From Chitinophagaceae bacterium (GTDB lineage Bacteria; Bacteroidota; Bacteroidia; Chitinophagales; Chitinophagaceae), in assembly GCA_025455665.1 (NCBI GenBank), contig JALOMC010000198.1:1-5234 (forward strand): a stretch of 5,234 nt of DNA, in the 5' to 3' direction. Within the stretch, counting starts at the first letter, position 1, and every line of letters starts with the position of its first letter. The notes beneath the pieces are model-generated. The model made no database searches, was not told where the DNA came from, and saw only the letters and a program-made list of their open reading frames with translations. Below are positions 1-5,234 of this stretch, in pieces. A program made the position numbers and the translations under genes.

Positions 1-789
1 AAACGCGGTGCTTCGGTTTGGAACATCTACCGCATGCTGGCCAATGGCCGGCAGGAAGAAGTAAAATTGGTATTCGGCAAAATGCGGCTGCCAGAAGACT
101 TTGCCGGCCGCATCAGTAAGCTCATTTATCAGGACTCGGCTACAGTGGCCGCCTTTATCAGCAGCGAAGATAGCTTGCGGCCGTACGGAGTAACGCCAGC
201 CACGTTCATGACCGCCTTGACGCAAAATACCTACCGCATTTACTGGACAAGCAGCATTGGCGGCCTGTTCAAAAAGCTGGCCACCAGTACCGACCAATGG
301 TGGCAGCAAAACGATCGCAAGGCCAAAGCTGCACAGTTGGGTTTTTCGCCTGCCGAGGTGTACATCATAGCCAGCATAGTAGAAGAAGAAACCAACAAAG
401 CGGCCGACAAGCCGCTGGTAGCCAGCGTGTACATCAACAGGCTGCGCAGAGGCATGCCGCTGCAGGCCGACCCGACTATACGCTATGCCCGCAAAGACTT
501 CATCAGCAACCAGGTCACCTACAATCAACTGAAAACCGCTTCGCCCTACAATACCTATCTCAACAAAGGCCTGCCACCCGGCCCCATTTGTATACCCAGC
601 CTGGCCACATTGGATGCTGTGCTGGAAGCGCCTGCCACCAACTATTTGTATTTTGTAGCCAGCGCCGATCTCTTGGGAGGGTCCGTCTTCAATGCTGACT
701 ACAATGCCCACCTGAAAGCGGCCGATGAATACCAGGATAGCCTGCAAGCATGGCTGGCCCGCAAGGCTGCCAAAAAAGCAACACCGTGA
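1..789 (+). CDS. mltG: Endolytic murein transglycosylase MltG (YceG-like), 5' truncated by window edge
   Basis: This is the C-terminal 262 residues of MltG, an inner-membrane-anchored lytic transglycosylase that cleaves nascent peptidoglycan strands and helps set glycan length. The frame is open from base 1, so the ATG at 34 is an internal methionine and the true start lies upstream. The visible part opens with the family's GRQEEVKL-type segment. It then shows the catalytic signature ASIVEEET (visible residues 124-131; the catalytic glutamate lies in the E128-E130 cluster), INRLRRGMPLQADPT (145-159) with Y162, SPYNTY (181-186) and GLPPGPICIPS (190-200). The C-terminus has the usual YLYFVA segment and a basic tail. 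Compared with the roughly 340-residue E. coli enzyme, about 80 N-terminal residues are missing, including the membrane anchor and part of the LysM-like region. A YihY-family gene follows after 22 bases on the same strand, suggesting co-transcription. Family assignment is secure. Confidence 0.93.
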   Translation, partial: KRGASVWNIYRMLANGRQEEVKLVFGKMRLPEDFAGRISKLIYQDSATVAAFISSEDSLRPYGVTPATFMTALTQNTYRIYWTSSIGGLFKKLATSTDQWWQQNDRKAKAAQLGFSPAEVYIIASIVEEETNKAADKPLVASVYINRLRRGMPLQADPTIRYARKDFISNQVTYNQLKTASPYNTYLNKGLPPGPICIPSLATLDAVLEAPATNYLYFVASADLLGGSVFNADYNAHLKAADEYQDSLQAWLARKAAKKATP

Positions 790-811
790 TTAGCCCCGAG
801 CATTTTGCTGC

Positions 812-1777
812 ATGAAAAGAAAACTCATCACCCTGCCTCCCATTGCCTACTTGCTGCGCACCAGCAAGCGGGTCACCTTGCCGGGTTTTGAAGGAATACC
901 AGTGTACGATGTGCTTCACTTCTTTTTTCAGCAGGTGCGCAAAATTGGCTTTAGCGAAAGAGCCGCTGCCATTTCATTCAACATTGTAATGGCGATTCCG
1001 GGTGGCCTCATTTTCCTTTTTACACTGGTGCCTTTTTTGCCAGCCAGTATTGGCTTCAAAGACCAGCTGCTAACCGCCCTTGATGATGTGCTGAGCAACC
1101 GGCAGGTGTACGACCTACTGGCCGGTGTGATCAACGATTTTTTTGCCACCGAACGAAGTGGCCTCATGTGGCTGAGTGTTGCATTTATCATTTTCTTCAG
1201 TTCCAATGCCATGATGGGCATTATGAACACTTTCGATAAAAGCTATTTTGAGGGACGCAGCACCCGGTTTATGGCCAAGCGCTGGACCGCCTTCCGGCTC
1301 ACTTTTTTACTGGTACTGCTTATTATAGCCAGCATGCTGCTGCTGGCTACGCAAGGCAATTTGAAGACGCTGATTTTGAAGCAACTCGGCTGGGATAACC
1401 CTCTTATAGTGCATTTTGTGAACTATAGCCGGTGGCTCATCATACTGGCACTTACCTATTTCACCATTGCCTTCATCTATCGCTACGGCCCCGCTGTAAA
1501 AGTAAAATGGAGCCTGCGTTCGCCCGGCGCCGTACTTGCTACTTTACTTACCATTTTCGTTACATGGCTGTTTTCTATCTGGGTCAATAATTTCAGCCAG
1601 ATCAACAAAGTATACGGCTCAGTAGGCACGGTCATCATCCTGATGAATATTGTGTATATCAACTCCTTGATTCTCATCATCGGGTTCGAAATCAATGTGA
1701 GCATTGCCTCCATAAAAGCACACAGCCGGCGCCGCATTTTGGTAGAAAATGAGGAGGCTTCTTTCAGCCAGCCCTGA
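812..1777 (+). CDS. YihY/BrkB family (UPF0761) inner-membrane protein
   Basis: This 321-residue polytopic membrane protein belongs to the YihY/virulence factor BrkB family, whose molecular function is not firmly established. An older annotation of family members as ribonuclease BN is known to be wrong. About six hydrophobic segments are visible, near residues 53-76, 117-137, 162-180, 207-224, 238-258 and 270-292. The N-terminal SERAAAISFN stretch before TM1 matches the family's conserved helix. The C-terminal block NKVYGSVGTVIILM, ending in GFEIN at 291-295, is the most typical motif. The C-terminus is a short basic then acidic cytoplasmic tail. The ATG at 812 gives a full-length family protein and has no clear Shine-Dalgarno, as is common in Bacteroidota. 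It starts 22 bases after mltG on the same strand, with no room for an obvious terminator between, so it probably shares that transcript. Confidence 0.9.
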   Translation: MKRKLITLPPIAYLLRTSKRVTLPGFEGIPVYDVLHFFFQQVRKIGFSERAAAISFNIVMAIPGGLIFLFTLVPFLPASIGFKDQLLTALDDVLSNRQVYDLLAGVINDFFATERSGLMWLSVAFIIFFSSNAMMGIMNTFDKSYFEGRSTRFMAKRWTAFRLTFLLVLLIIASMLLLATQGNLKTLILKQLGWDNPLIVHFVNYSRWLIILALTYFTIAFIYRYGPAVKVKWSLRSPGAVLATLLTIFVTWLFSIWVNNFSQINKVYGSVGTVIILMNIVYINSLILIIGFEINVSIASIKAHSRRRILVENEEASFSQP

Positions 1778-1823
1778 ACGCTTTTGCTTTCTCCTTGTTA
1801 AAATGTGTGTGCCAATACAGCAC

Positions 1824-1850
1824 CAGCCGATTGGGCTGTTTAGTTTTATT
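1824..1850 (+). terminator. Possible weak intrinsic terminator after the YihY gene
   Basis: A 5-bp GC-rich stem, CAGCC (1824-1828) with GGCTG (1834-1838) and loop GATTG, is followed at once by the T-rich run TTTAGTTTTATT (1839-1850). It lies 47 bases after the YihY stop and 34 bases before the next start, where a terminator would be expected. The stem is short and the T-run is interrupted, so it may only attenuate or be chance. I found no convincing Bacteroidota promoter (TTG at -33, TAnnTTTG at -7) in the rest of this 106-base gap. Confidence 0.3.
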
Positions 1851-1883
1851 GTCAGCTTATTGTTCACCCAAACAAATCAGTGT

Positions 1884-2495
1884 ATGCAAAAACTGAGTCT
1901 CTTCCTTGTAGCAGGTGCCCTGGCTTTCTGGTCGTTCGCCCCTATTGCCAACTTGTCGGTGGGTAGCAAAATGCCCGATGTAGGCGGCATTGCCATGAAA
2001 GATGTATCGGGTAAAGACGTGACCCTTCAACAGTTGAGTACCAAAAGCGGTCTGCTGGTAATGTTTAGCTGTAACACCTGCCCCTATGTGGTAAAAAATG
2101 AACAACGCACCAGCGAGATACTGCGATACGCCGCCAGCAAAGGGCTGGGTGTAGCGGTACTAAACAGCAACGAAGCTTACCGGAATGGTGAAGACAGCTA
2201 CGATGCTATGAAGGAATACGCCAGCAAACAGCAGTACAACTGGGCCTATGCGGTTGATAAAAACCATGTGATAGCAGATGCATTCGGGGCCAGCCGTACA
2301 CCAGAATGCTTTCTGTTTGATGGAAATGGGACACTCATTTATCACGGCGCCATTGATGATAGCCCCGCCGATGCCGCTGCTGTAAAACGCCAGCACTTGC
2401 GCATCGCTATCGACGAAATGAGCAATGGACAGTCGGTTTCTACTGCCACCTCTCGTTCAGTTGGCTGCGGCATCAAGCGCCTTAGCAAGCCATAA
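1884..2495 (+). CDS. Secreted thioredoxin-fold protein, PRX-like1 (AhpC/TSA-related) family
   Basis: This 203-residue protein resembles the PRX-like1 branch of the peroxiredoxin/thioredoxin superfamily, which has a redox-type active site but mostly uncharacterised substrates. Visible features are an N-terminal hydrophobic segment (about residues 4-22) that looks like a signal peptide, a GSKMPDV lead-in to the fold (27-33), and the active-site CNTCPY with C63 and C66 after strand LLVMF. NSNE, family-typical, follows the next strand; the cis-proline loop is SRTPECFLF, then YHGAIDDS. The C-terminal SVGCGIKR carries a third cysteine, C195, also typical of the family. The start at 1884 is preferred. 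An in-frame ATG at 1749 would add 45 residues, overlap the YihY gene by 29 bases and bury the signal peptide. The gene converges with the TlpA-like gene across a shared hairpin. Periplasmic location is inferred from the leader. Confidence 0.88.
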   Translation: MQKLSLFLVAGALAFWSFAPIANLSVGSKMPDVGGIAMKDVSGKDVTLQQLSTKSGLLVMFSCNTCPYVVKNEQRTSEILRYAASKGLGVAVLNSNEAYRNGEDSYDAMKEYASKQQYNWAYAVDKNHVIADAFGASRTPECFLFDGNGTLIYHGAIDDSPADAAAVKRQHLRIAIDEMSNGQSVSTATSRSVGCGIKRLSKP

Positions 2496-2517
2496 ACTGT
2501 ATACACGCATCAACTTC

Positions 2518-2555
2518 CAACAAAGCCATGCATCATTTAATGCATGGCTTTGTTG
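2518..2555. terminator. Perfect 16-bp hairpin between convergent genes, probable bidirectional terminator or 3' end stabiliser
   Basis: The left arm CAACAAAGCCATGCAT (2518-2533) pairs perfectly with ATGCATGGCTTTGTTG (2540-2555) around the 6-base loop CATTTA. It starts 22 bases after the stop of the PRX-like1 gene. It overlaps the end of the opposing TlpA-like gene: the right arm holds that gene's last five codons, and its TAA stop lies in the loop. Being symmetrical, it folds in both transcripts. Neither side has a T-run, so it does not fit the textbook intrinsic terminator. It could protect 3' ends or work with another termination factor. Confidence 0.6.
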
Positions 2556-3031
2556 ATGGCATCCAGCAACGCCTGTTTTGACAAAGAAGCTTCATAAAAT
2601 GCCCGGTAGCCCGTTCGGACATTGCAGATAAGGGTGGCAGGTATGGCCCCGCTCCAGGTGCTGTCAATCAGCGGACAGTAGTAATCTGCATCCGTTTCAT
2701 CCAGCCAAAAGTGCCGGGCATTCCATTGCTTCTTGGTAATAAAATCTTTTAGTGCCCCACTTTGAAAAAGCGAACGTGTATCCTGACTCACCAGCCATAA
2801 CTGTACGCCTGCACTGTCTAATTGCCTGGTTACCTCTATAAAATGTGGCAACTCGTCGATACATGGCTTGCACCAGGTGCTCCAGAAATTCAACACCACT
2901 ACCCCCTTTGTTGTGCGTACACTATCCAGTAGAGCTGGCATTTTAGTAGGCCGAATACCCTGCCCCCCGGCCAAATTGGCCAGGCACAGCAGCCCCAGTA
3001 GTATTCCCAGGCTCACCGATATCCTGCTCAT
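2537..3031 (-). CDS. TlpA-like periplasmic thiol-disulfide oxidoreductase (thioredoxin family)
   Basis: This 164-residue thioredoxin-fold protein is of the TlpA/ResA type, extracytoplasmic and usually acting on protein disulfides or in cytochrome c maturation. An N-terminal hydrophobic stretch (residues 5-21) ending near AGGQG looks like a signal peptide. C16 is not in a proper lipobox, so a lipoprotein is unlikely. Strand VVVLNFW leads to the active site WCKPC (W53, C54, C57), followed by the helix start DELPHF. The cis-proline is P131 in GAIPATLI. Two further cysteines, C119 and C136, lie outside the active site. At 164 residues it is a minimal family member with no extra N-terminal domain. 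Its ATG overlaps the trmH stop in an ATGA, and AAGGA lies 6 bases upstream, so it is probably translated from the trmH message. The substrate cannot be told from sequence. Confidence 0.9.
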   Translation of the reverse strand: MSRISVSLGILLGLLCLANLAGGQGIRPTKMPALLDSVRTTKGVVVLNFWSTWCKPCIDELPHFIEVTRQLDSAGVQLWLVSQDTRSLFQSGALKDFITKKQWNARHFWLDETDADYYCPLIDSTWSGAIPATLICNVRTGYRAFYEASLSKQALLDAINKAMH

Positions 3032-3630
3032 AGGTCTTCCTTTTTAGTTGGGTCAAATCCCCAGCTTTCTTCTAACAGCCGGCGCTGCTCCCCCACCAGT
3101 TTTGCCTGCTGGTAGTGCCCGGCTACCTGCCGCTGCCTAAAGGCCTCGTACACCGTCACTGCACAGGCTACCGAAATATTTAGACTTTGGATAATGCCCA
3201 CCTGCGGGATGATAAAATTGCCATCGGCTGCCGCAATGATCTCCTCGCTGCAGCCACTATGCTCATTGCCAAATACCAGCGCTACCGACTGCGTAAGGTC
3301 CAACTGATACAGGCCTACAGCATTGGCGGCCAAATGGGTGGTATAAATGCGGCTGTAGCGCTGGCGCAAAGCCTGTATACACTGCTCCAGGTCGTCGAAC
3401 TGGTGTACCGTCAGCCATTTGTGGGCGCTACTGCTGCTTCGCCGCCCCCATTTCTCGTGCCGTGGCATCCGTGTGGTTAATACGTACACCTCTTGTATAC
3501 CGACTGAATCGCAGGTGCGCATCACCGCACTAATGTTGTGCGGATCGAATACGTTTTCAAGCACTACTGCCAGGTCGGGCTGCCGATGATCAAGCACACG
3601 GGTCAGTTTCTGGCTTCTTTCGGGCGTCAT
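3028..3630 (-). CDS. trmH: tRNA (guanosine-18-2'-O)-methyltransferase TrmH, SpoU family
   Basis: This 200-residue SPOUT-class enzyme is predicted to transfer a methyl group from S-adenosylmethionine to the 2'-OH of G18 in the tRNA D-loop. All three SpoU motifs are visible: motif 1 PHNISAVMRT (residues 30-39, with N32 and catalytic R38), motif 2 VFGNEHSG (119-126, with E123), and motif 3 IIPQVGIIQSLNISVA (140-155, with S149 and N151), which forms the knotted cofactor site. The N-terminus (PERSQKLTRVL, then RQPDLAVVLENV) and the post-knot YEAFRQRQVAGHY closely follow E. coli TrmH and favour G18 specificity over 23S rRNA relatives such as RlmB. The C-terminus is about 30 residues shorter than in E. 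coli TrmH. The ATG at 3630 starts only 17 bases after the end of the upstream terminator hairpin. The stop overlaps the start of the TlpA-like gene. Confidence 0.9.
   Translation of the reverse strand: MTPERSQKLTRVLDHRQPDLAVVLENVFDPHNISAVMRTCDSVGIQEVYVLTTRMPRHEKWGRRSSSSAHKWLTVHQFDDLEQCIQALRQRYSRIYTTHLAANAVGLYQLDLTQSVALVFGNEHSGCSEEIIAAADGNFIIPQVGIIQSLNISVACAVTVYEAFRQRQVAGHYQQAKLVGEQRRLLEESWGFDPTKKEDL
3038..3042 (-). promoter_or_regulatory. Shine-Dalgarno AAGGA inside the 3' end of trmH
   Basis: On the minus strand AAGGA lies 6 bases before the ATG of the TlpA-like gene. It falls within the lysine and glutamate codons near the end of trmH. It supports the chosen start and, with the ATGA overlap, coupled translation. 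It stands out because the other complete genes here lack a clear Shine-Dalgarno. Confidence 0.55.
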
Positions 3631-3639
3631 AATTACTGC

Positions 3640-3677
3640 AAAATAAAGCCGCCGGCAGTACGAATACTACCGGCGGC
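3640..3677 (-). terminator. Strong intrinsic terminator with UUCG loop, ending the SusD/lipoprotein operon
   Basis: On the minus strand GCCGCCGGTAGTA (3677-3665) pairs with TACTGCCGGCGGC (3660-3648) around a TTCG tetraloop (3664-3661). TTTATTTT (3647-3640) follows directly. The 13-bp stem is continuous with one G-U wobble. In plus-strand RNA the same position is a C-A mismatch, the loop is CGAA and there is no T-run, so the element is polarised to the minus strand. It begins 27 bases after the lipoprotein stop and ends 9 bases before the trmH start. Confidence 0.88.
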
Positions 3678-3704
3678 GAATATCAAGTCCTTACCGACTT
3701 GTAT

Positions 3705-4532
3705 TTATAGATTAATGTAAAAGCCCAAGCTGGCACCGCGGTTAGCTACTCTACTGTTGCCACGAGCTATCAATGTATAATAGCGGCCTGGTGTACCTAC
3801 AAAGCCGGTTATCCAATTATTTCGACCGGTGCCAGTGGTATTGTATGGATTGCTGCCGGGACCCCGGCGGATTATATCGAATGTATCAGCGGTGCTGTAC
3901 ACTCGCATTTTCACAAACTCTGATGCGGTTTTATAAGTCACGTTGCTGGCGATTTCTCTGTTTTCACGCCGGCTGAAAATACTGATCGTGTCGCGGTTGT
4001 GGATGAGTAAGTGTACCAGGCGAATAGAGCACATGGTATCGTACACCGGATCAATTTTATCCTCAATTACCCACAAATCGCGGTTATTAAAAGTGTCGCA
4101 AATAAAGGCACTATAGTACTTACCAGCTGCTAGGTCCATACGTTTGACTACCAGCGTATCACCTGCACTGGGTCTCGGAAGATTTGCCACCTGCCTTGCC
4201 AGCACTATCCGGAAGTCGAACGAGCCAACCGGCTGCAAGCTATACACGCTGGGGCCCGGCCAGTTACCCCCATAGCTGATGGGGTTGCCATTCAGCTTAA
4301 AAGTATCGCGGTAGATGTAAAAGTGCTGCCCGCTGGCCAATGATGGGTTGGTAGTAGTAACCGCCGGAGTAAGCCAGGGATAGACATGCAAAAAGCGGAC
4401 ATTGGCGCTGGTAGCAGGATCATAAAACTCAGTTTTCCGCAGCTCGTCCAGCTGTGTTTTTTCGCAAGCGCTGATAGCAAGGGCCATGCCCAGCATGGCA
4501 GCTCCCAGCTTTAGTATATTGTTCATTTTCAT
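3705..4532 (-). CDS. DUF4397-like outer-membrane or periplasmic lipoprotein with two repeated domains
   Basis: This is a 275-residue predicted lipoprotein. The signal peptide runs through residues 5-22 and ends in a lipobox AISAC with lipidated C23. The mature part is beta-rich and resembles DUF4397-type domains, whose function is unknown. It appears to hold two copies. Copy 1 (about 44-147) has ANVRFLHVYP, FYIY, GSFDFRIV and AAGKYYSAFI. Copy 2 (about 168-260) has SIRLVHLLI, ISIF, ADTFDIIRR and PGRYYTLIA in the same order. A typical DUF4397 segment, ASNVTYKTASEFV, lies at 195-207. The ATG at 4532 is taken as start; the ATG at 4526, two codons later, is equally possible. The gene begins 30 bases after the SusD-like gene and ends in a strong terminator, so it is the last gene of that operon. 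That is where surface accessory lipoproteins such as SusE/SusF often lie. A role in ligand capture is inference. Confidence 0.8.
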   Translation of the reverse strand: MKMNNILKLGAAMLGMALAISACEKTQLDELRKTEFYDPATSANVRFLHVYPWLTPAVTTTNPSLASGQHFYIYRDTFKLNGNPISYGGNWPGPSVYSLQPVGSFDFRIVLARQVANLPRPSAGDTLVVKRMDLAAGKYYSAFICDTFNNRDLWVIEDKIDPVYDTMCSIRLVHLLIHNRDTISIFSRRENREIASNVTYKTASEFVKMRVYSTADTFDIIRRGPGSNPYNTTGTGRNNWITGFVGTPGRYYTLIARGNSRVANRGASLGFYINL

Positions 4533-4562
4533 GACTTGTCGTTTTGGAAATGCTTACAAAAA

Positions 4563-5234
4563 TTAATTCTGCTGGAACCAAACGGGTTTGGTATGGTAAT
4601 CGGGGTCGAAGCCGCCGATTTTTCTCAAAGCTTCTGCATTCCACAGGTACTCACTGTTGAAGCGAGGACGCACACGGTTAGCAAACTTGCCATTGTTATC
4701 GGGGAAAAAGTTGGCAAGGCTAAAGCCTTTGTAAATGTTTACCGTATCCCAGTTGTGGCGGCGCATATCGGTATAGGTTTCTTCCCAGCCGTGGCCCCAC
4801 AGGGCAATGTACTTTTGCATCATTATTTGCTGAAGGGTCAGCGCATCGGCAGCAGTGGGCACAATGTTGGGGTTGCTCAGGTAAGCATCTCGCTGGGCCG
4901 TGGTAAAGCGAGTGTAGCCGGTAAAATGCGTACTCAACTGATCAAACGAAGCCTGGATACCGGCGCGGTACGATTGGAGCGCTGTAGCCATGTCACGCTT
5001 TTTAAAGGCGGCTTCTGCTTTCAGAAACTGTAGTTCCGTATAGGTAAGGATGGGGGTAAATGATGCATTCTTGAAGAAAGTGCGGCAGGTGTCGTCCAAC
5101 GCAGGTGCATTGTTATTGGCAGCGGCACTGGTGGGCTTAAAGCCCCACAGGTTAGCAGTACGCGTTTGTTGTGTGCCTGTCTCGCCTACGCTGGGCACTA
5201 CACCCCTGAACTGTCCGTCGAGACTGGGTGTAAA
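4563..5234 (-). CDS. SusD/RagB family nutrient-uptake outer-membrane lipoprotein, C-terminal part, 5' truncated by window edge
   Basis: This is the C-terminal 223 residues of a SusD-like protein, the surface lipoprotein that caps a SusC-type TonB-dependent transporter and binds its oligosaccharide or peptide ligand. The frame is open to the right edge, so the GTG at 5198 is internal and more than half of the usual 450-600 residues are missing, including the lipobox. Visible parts are a TPR-like helical pair around LTYTELQFLKAEAAF (visible residues 63-77) and ALQSYRAGI (85-93). Then comes the family's conserved QQIMMQKYIALWGHGWEE (135-152) with DMRRHN, and the closing RPRFNSEYLWNAEAL (189-203), matching the usual SusD C-terminal (R/P)-x-P-x-SEY-x-x-N ending. 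These suit SusD-like or SusD/RagB families; I cannot separate the subfamilies. A susC-like gene is expected just beyond the window. The ligand cannot be inferred. Confidence 0.9.
   Translation of the reverse strand, partial: FTPSLDGQFRGVVPSVGETGTQQTRTANLWGFKPTSAAANNNAPALDDTCRTFFKNASFTPILTYTELQFLKAEAAFKKRDMATALQSYRAGIQASFDQLSTHFTGYTRFTTAQRDAYLSNPNIVPTAADALTLQQIMMQKYIALWGHGWEETYTDMRRHNWDTVNIYKGFSLANFFPDNNGKFANRVRPRFNSEYLWNAEALRKIGGFDPDYHTKPVWFQQN

Noticed and set aside
297..698. Plus-strand open frame of 133 codons inside mltG
   Set aside because: It is in another frame of a well-supported MltG gene. The translation is rich in Gln, His, Arg and Ala with no recognisable domain, as expected of a shadow frame.
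1749..1883. Longer 248-residue version of the PRX-like1 gene starting at 1749
   Set aside because: It would overlap the YihY gene by 29 bases and put 45 residues without family resemblance before a good signal peptide. The ATG at 1884 gives a typical exported protein.
1824..1883. Promoter for the PRX-like1 gene (TAGTTTTA at 1841 or TATTGTTC at 1858)
   Set aside because: Both only partly match TAnnTTTG. The first lacks a TTG at the right distance, and the second has one at 1831 but misses two of six consensus positions. It is too weak to list.
3187..3480. Plus-strand open frame of 97 codons antisense to trmH
   Set aside because: It covers the conserved SpoU motifs on the other strand and shows no domain of its own.
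4536..5033. Plus-strand open frame of 165 codons antisense to the SusD-like gene
   Set aside because: The opposite strand encodes clear SusD motifs over the same span. The antisense product has no recognisable family, and no promoter or ribosome site supports it.
1..5234. Mobile element, CRISPR array, defence or biosynthetic system
   Set aside because: I saw no transposase, integrase, direct repeat array, attachment site or abrupt change in base composition. The genes are recognisable envelope, tRNA-modification, thioredoxin-fold and Sus-type families.

Overview
The window looks like ordinary chromosomal DNA from a Bacteroidota bacterium, most plausibly Chitinophagaceae or a near relative. 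This rests on the end of a SusD/RagB-type outer-membrane nutrient-uptake gene followed by a DUF4397-like lipoprotein, on mostly absent Shine-Dalgarno sequences, and on the pairing of a TlpA-like thioredoxin with a PRX-like1 thioredoxin. The exact taxon is an inference.

Layout. The left half is read on the plus strand. It holds the 3' part of mltG (endolytic murein transglycosylase, cut by the left edge), then a YihY/BrkB-family inner-membrane protein 22 bases later, then after about 106 bases a secreted PRX-like1 thioredoxin-fold protein. The right half is read on the minus strand. From the right edge it holds the C-terminal part of a SusD-like protein (cut by the right edge), a two-domain DUF4397-like lipoprotein, a strong intrinsic terminator, then trmH (tRNA Gm18 2'-O-methyltransferase) and a secreted TlpA-like thioredoxin that overlaps trmH by four bases. 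The two halves converge on a 16-bp perfect hairpin at 2518-2555. Its right arm is also the last five codons of the TlpA-like gene.

How the genes relate. mltG and the YihY gene are probably co-transcribed and both act at the cell envelope. The SusD-like and lipoprotein genes are the end of a SusC/SusD-type uptake operon whose SusC should lie just beyond the right edge. trmH and the TlpA-like gene form a translationally coupled pair. The two thioredoxin-fold genes face each other tail to tail; both products look exported, but no shared pathway can be shown from sequence.

I found no mobile element, CRISPR array, tRNA, rRNA or defence system, and no convincing undescribed system. The points most worth checking are the internal duplication in the lipoprotein, the hairpin that is also coding sequence, the strand-polarised UUCG terminator directly in front of trmH, and the trmH-TlpA coupling. 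No stretch longer than about 110 bases lacks a gene.
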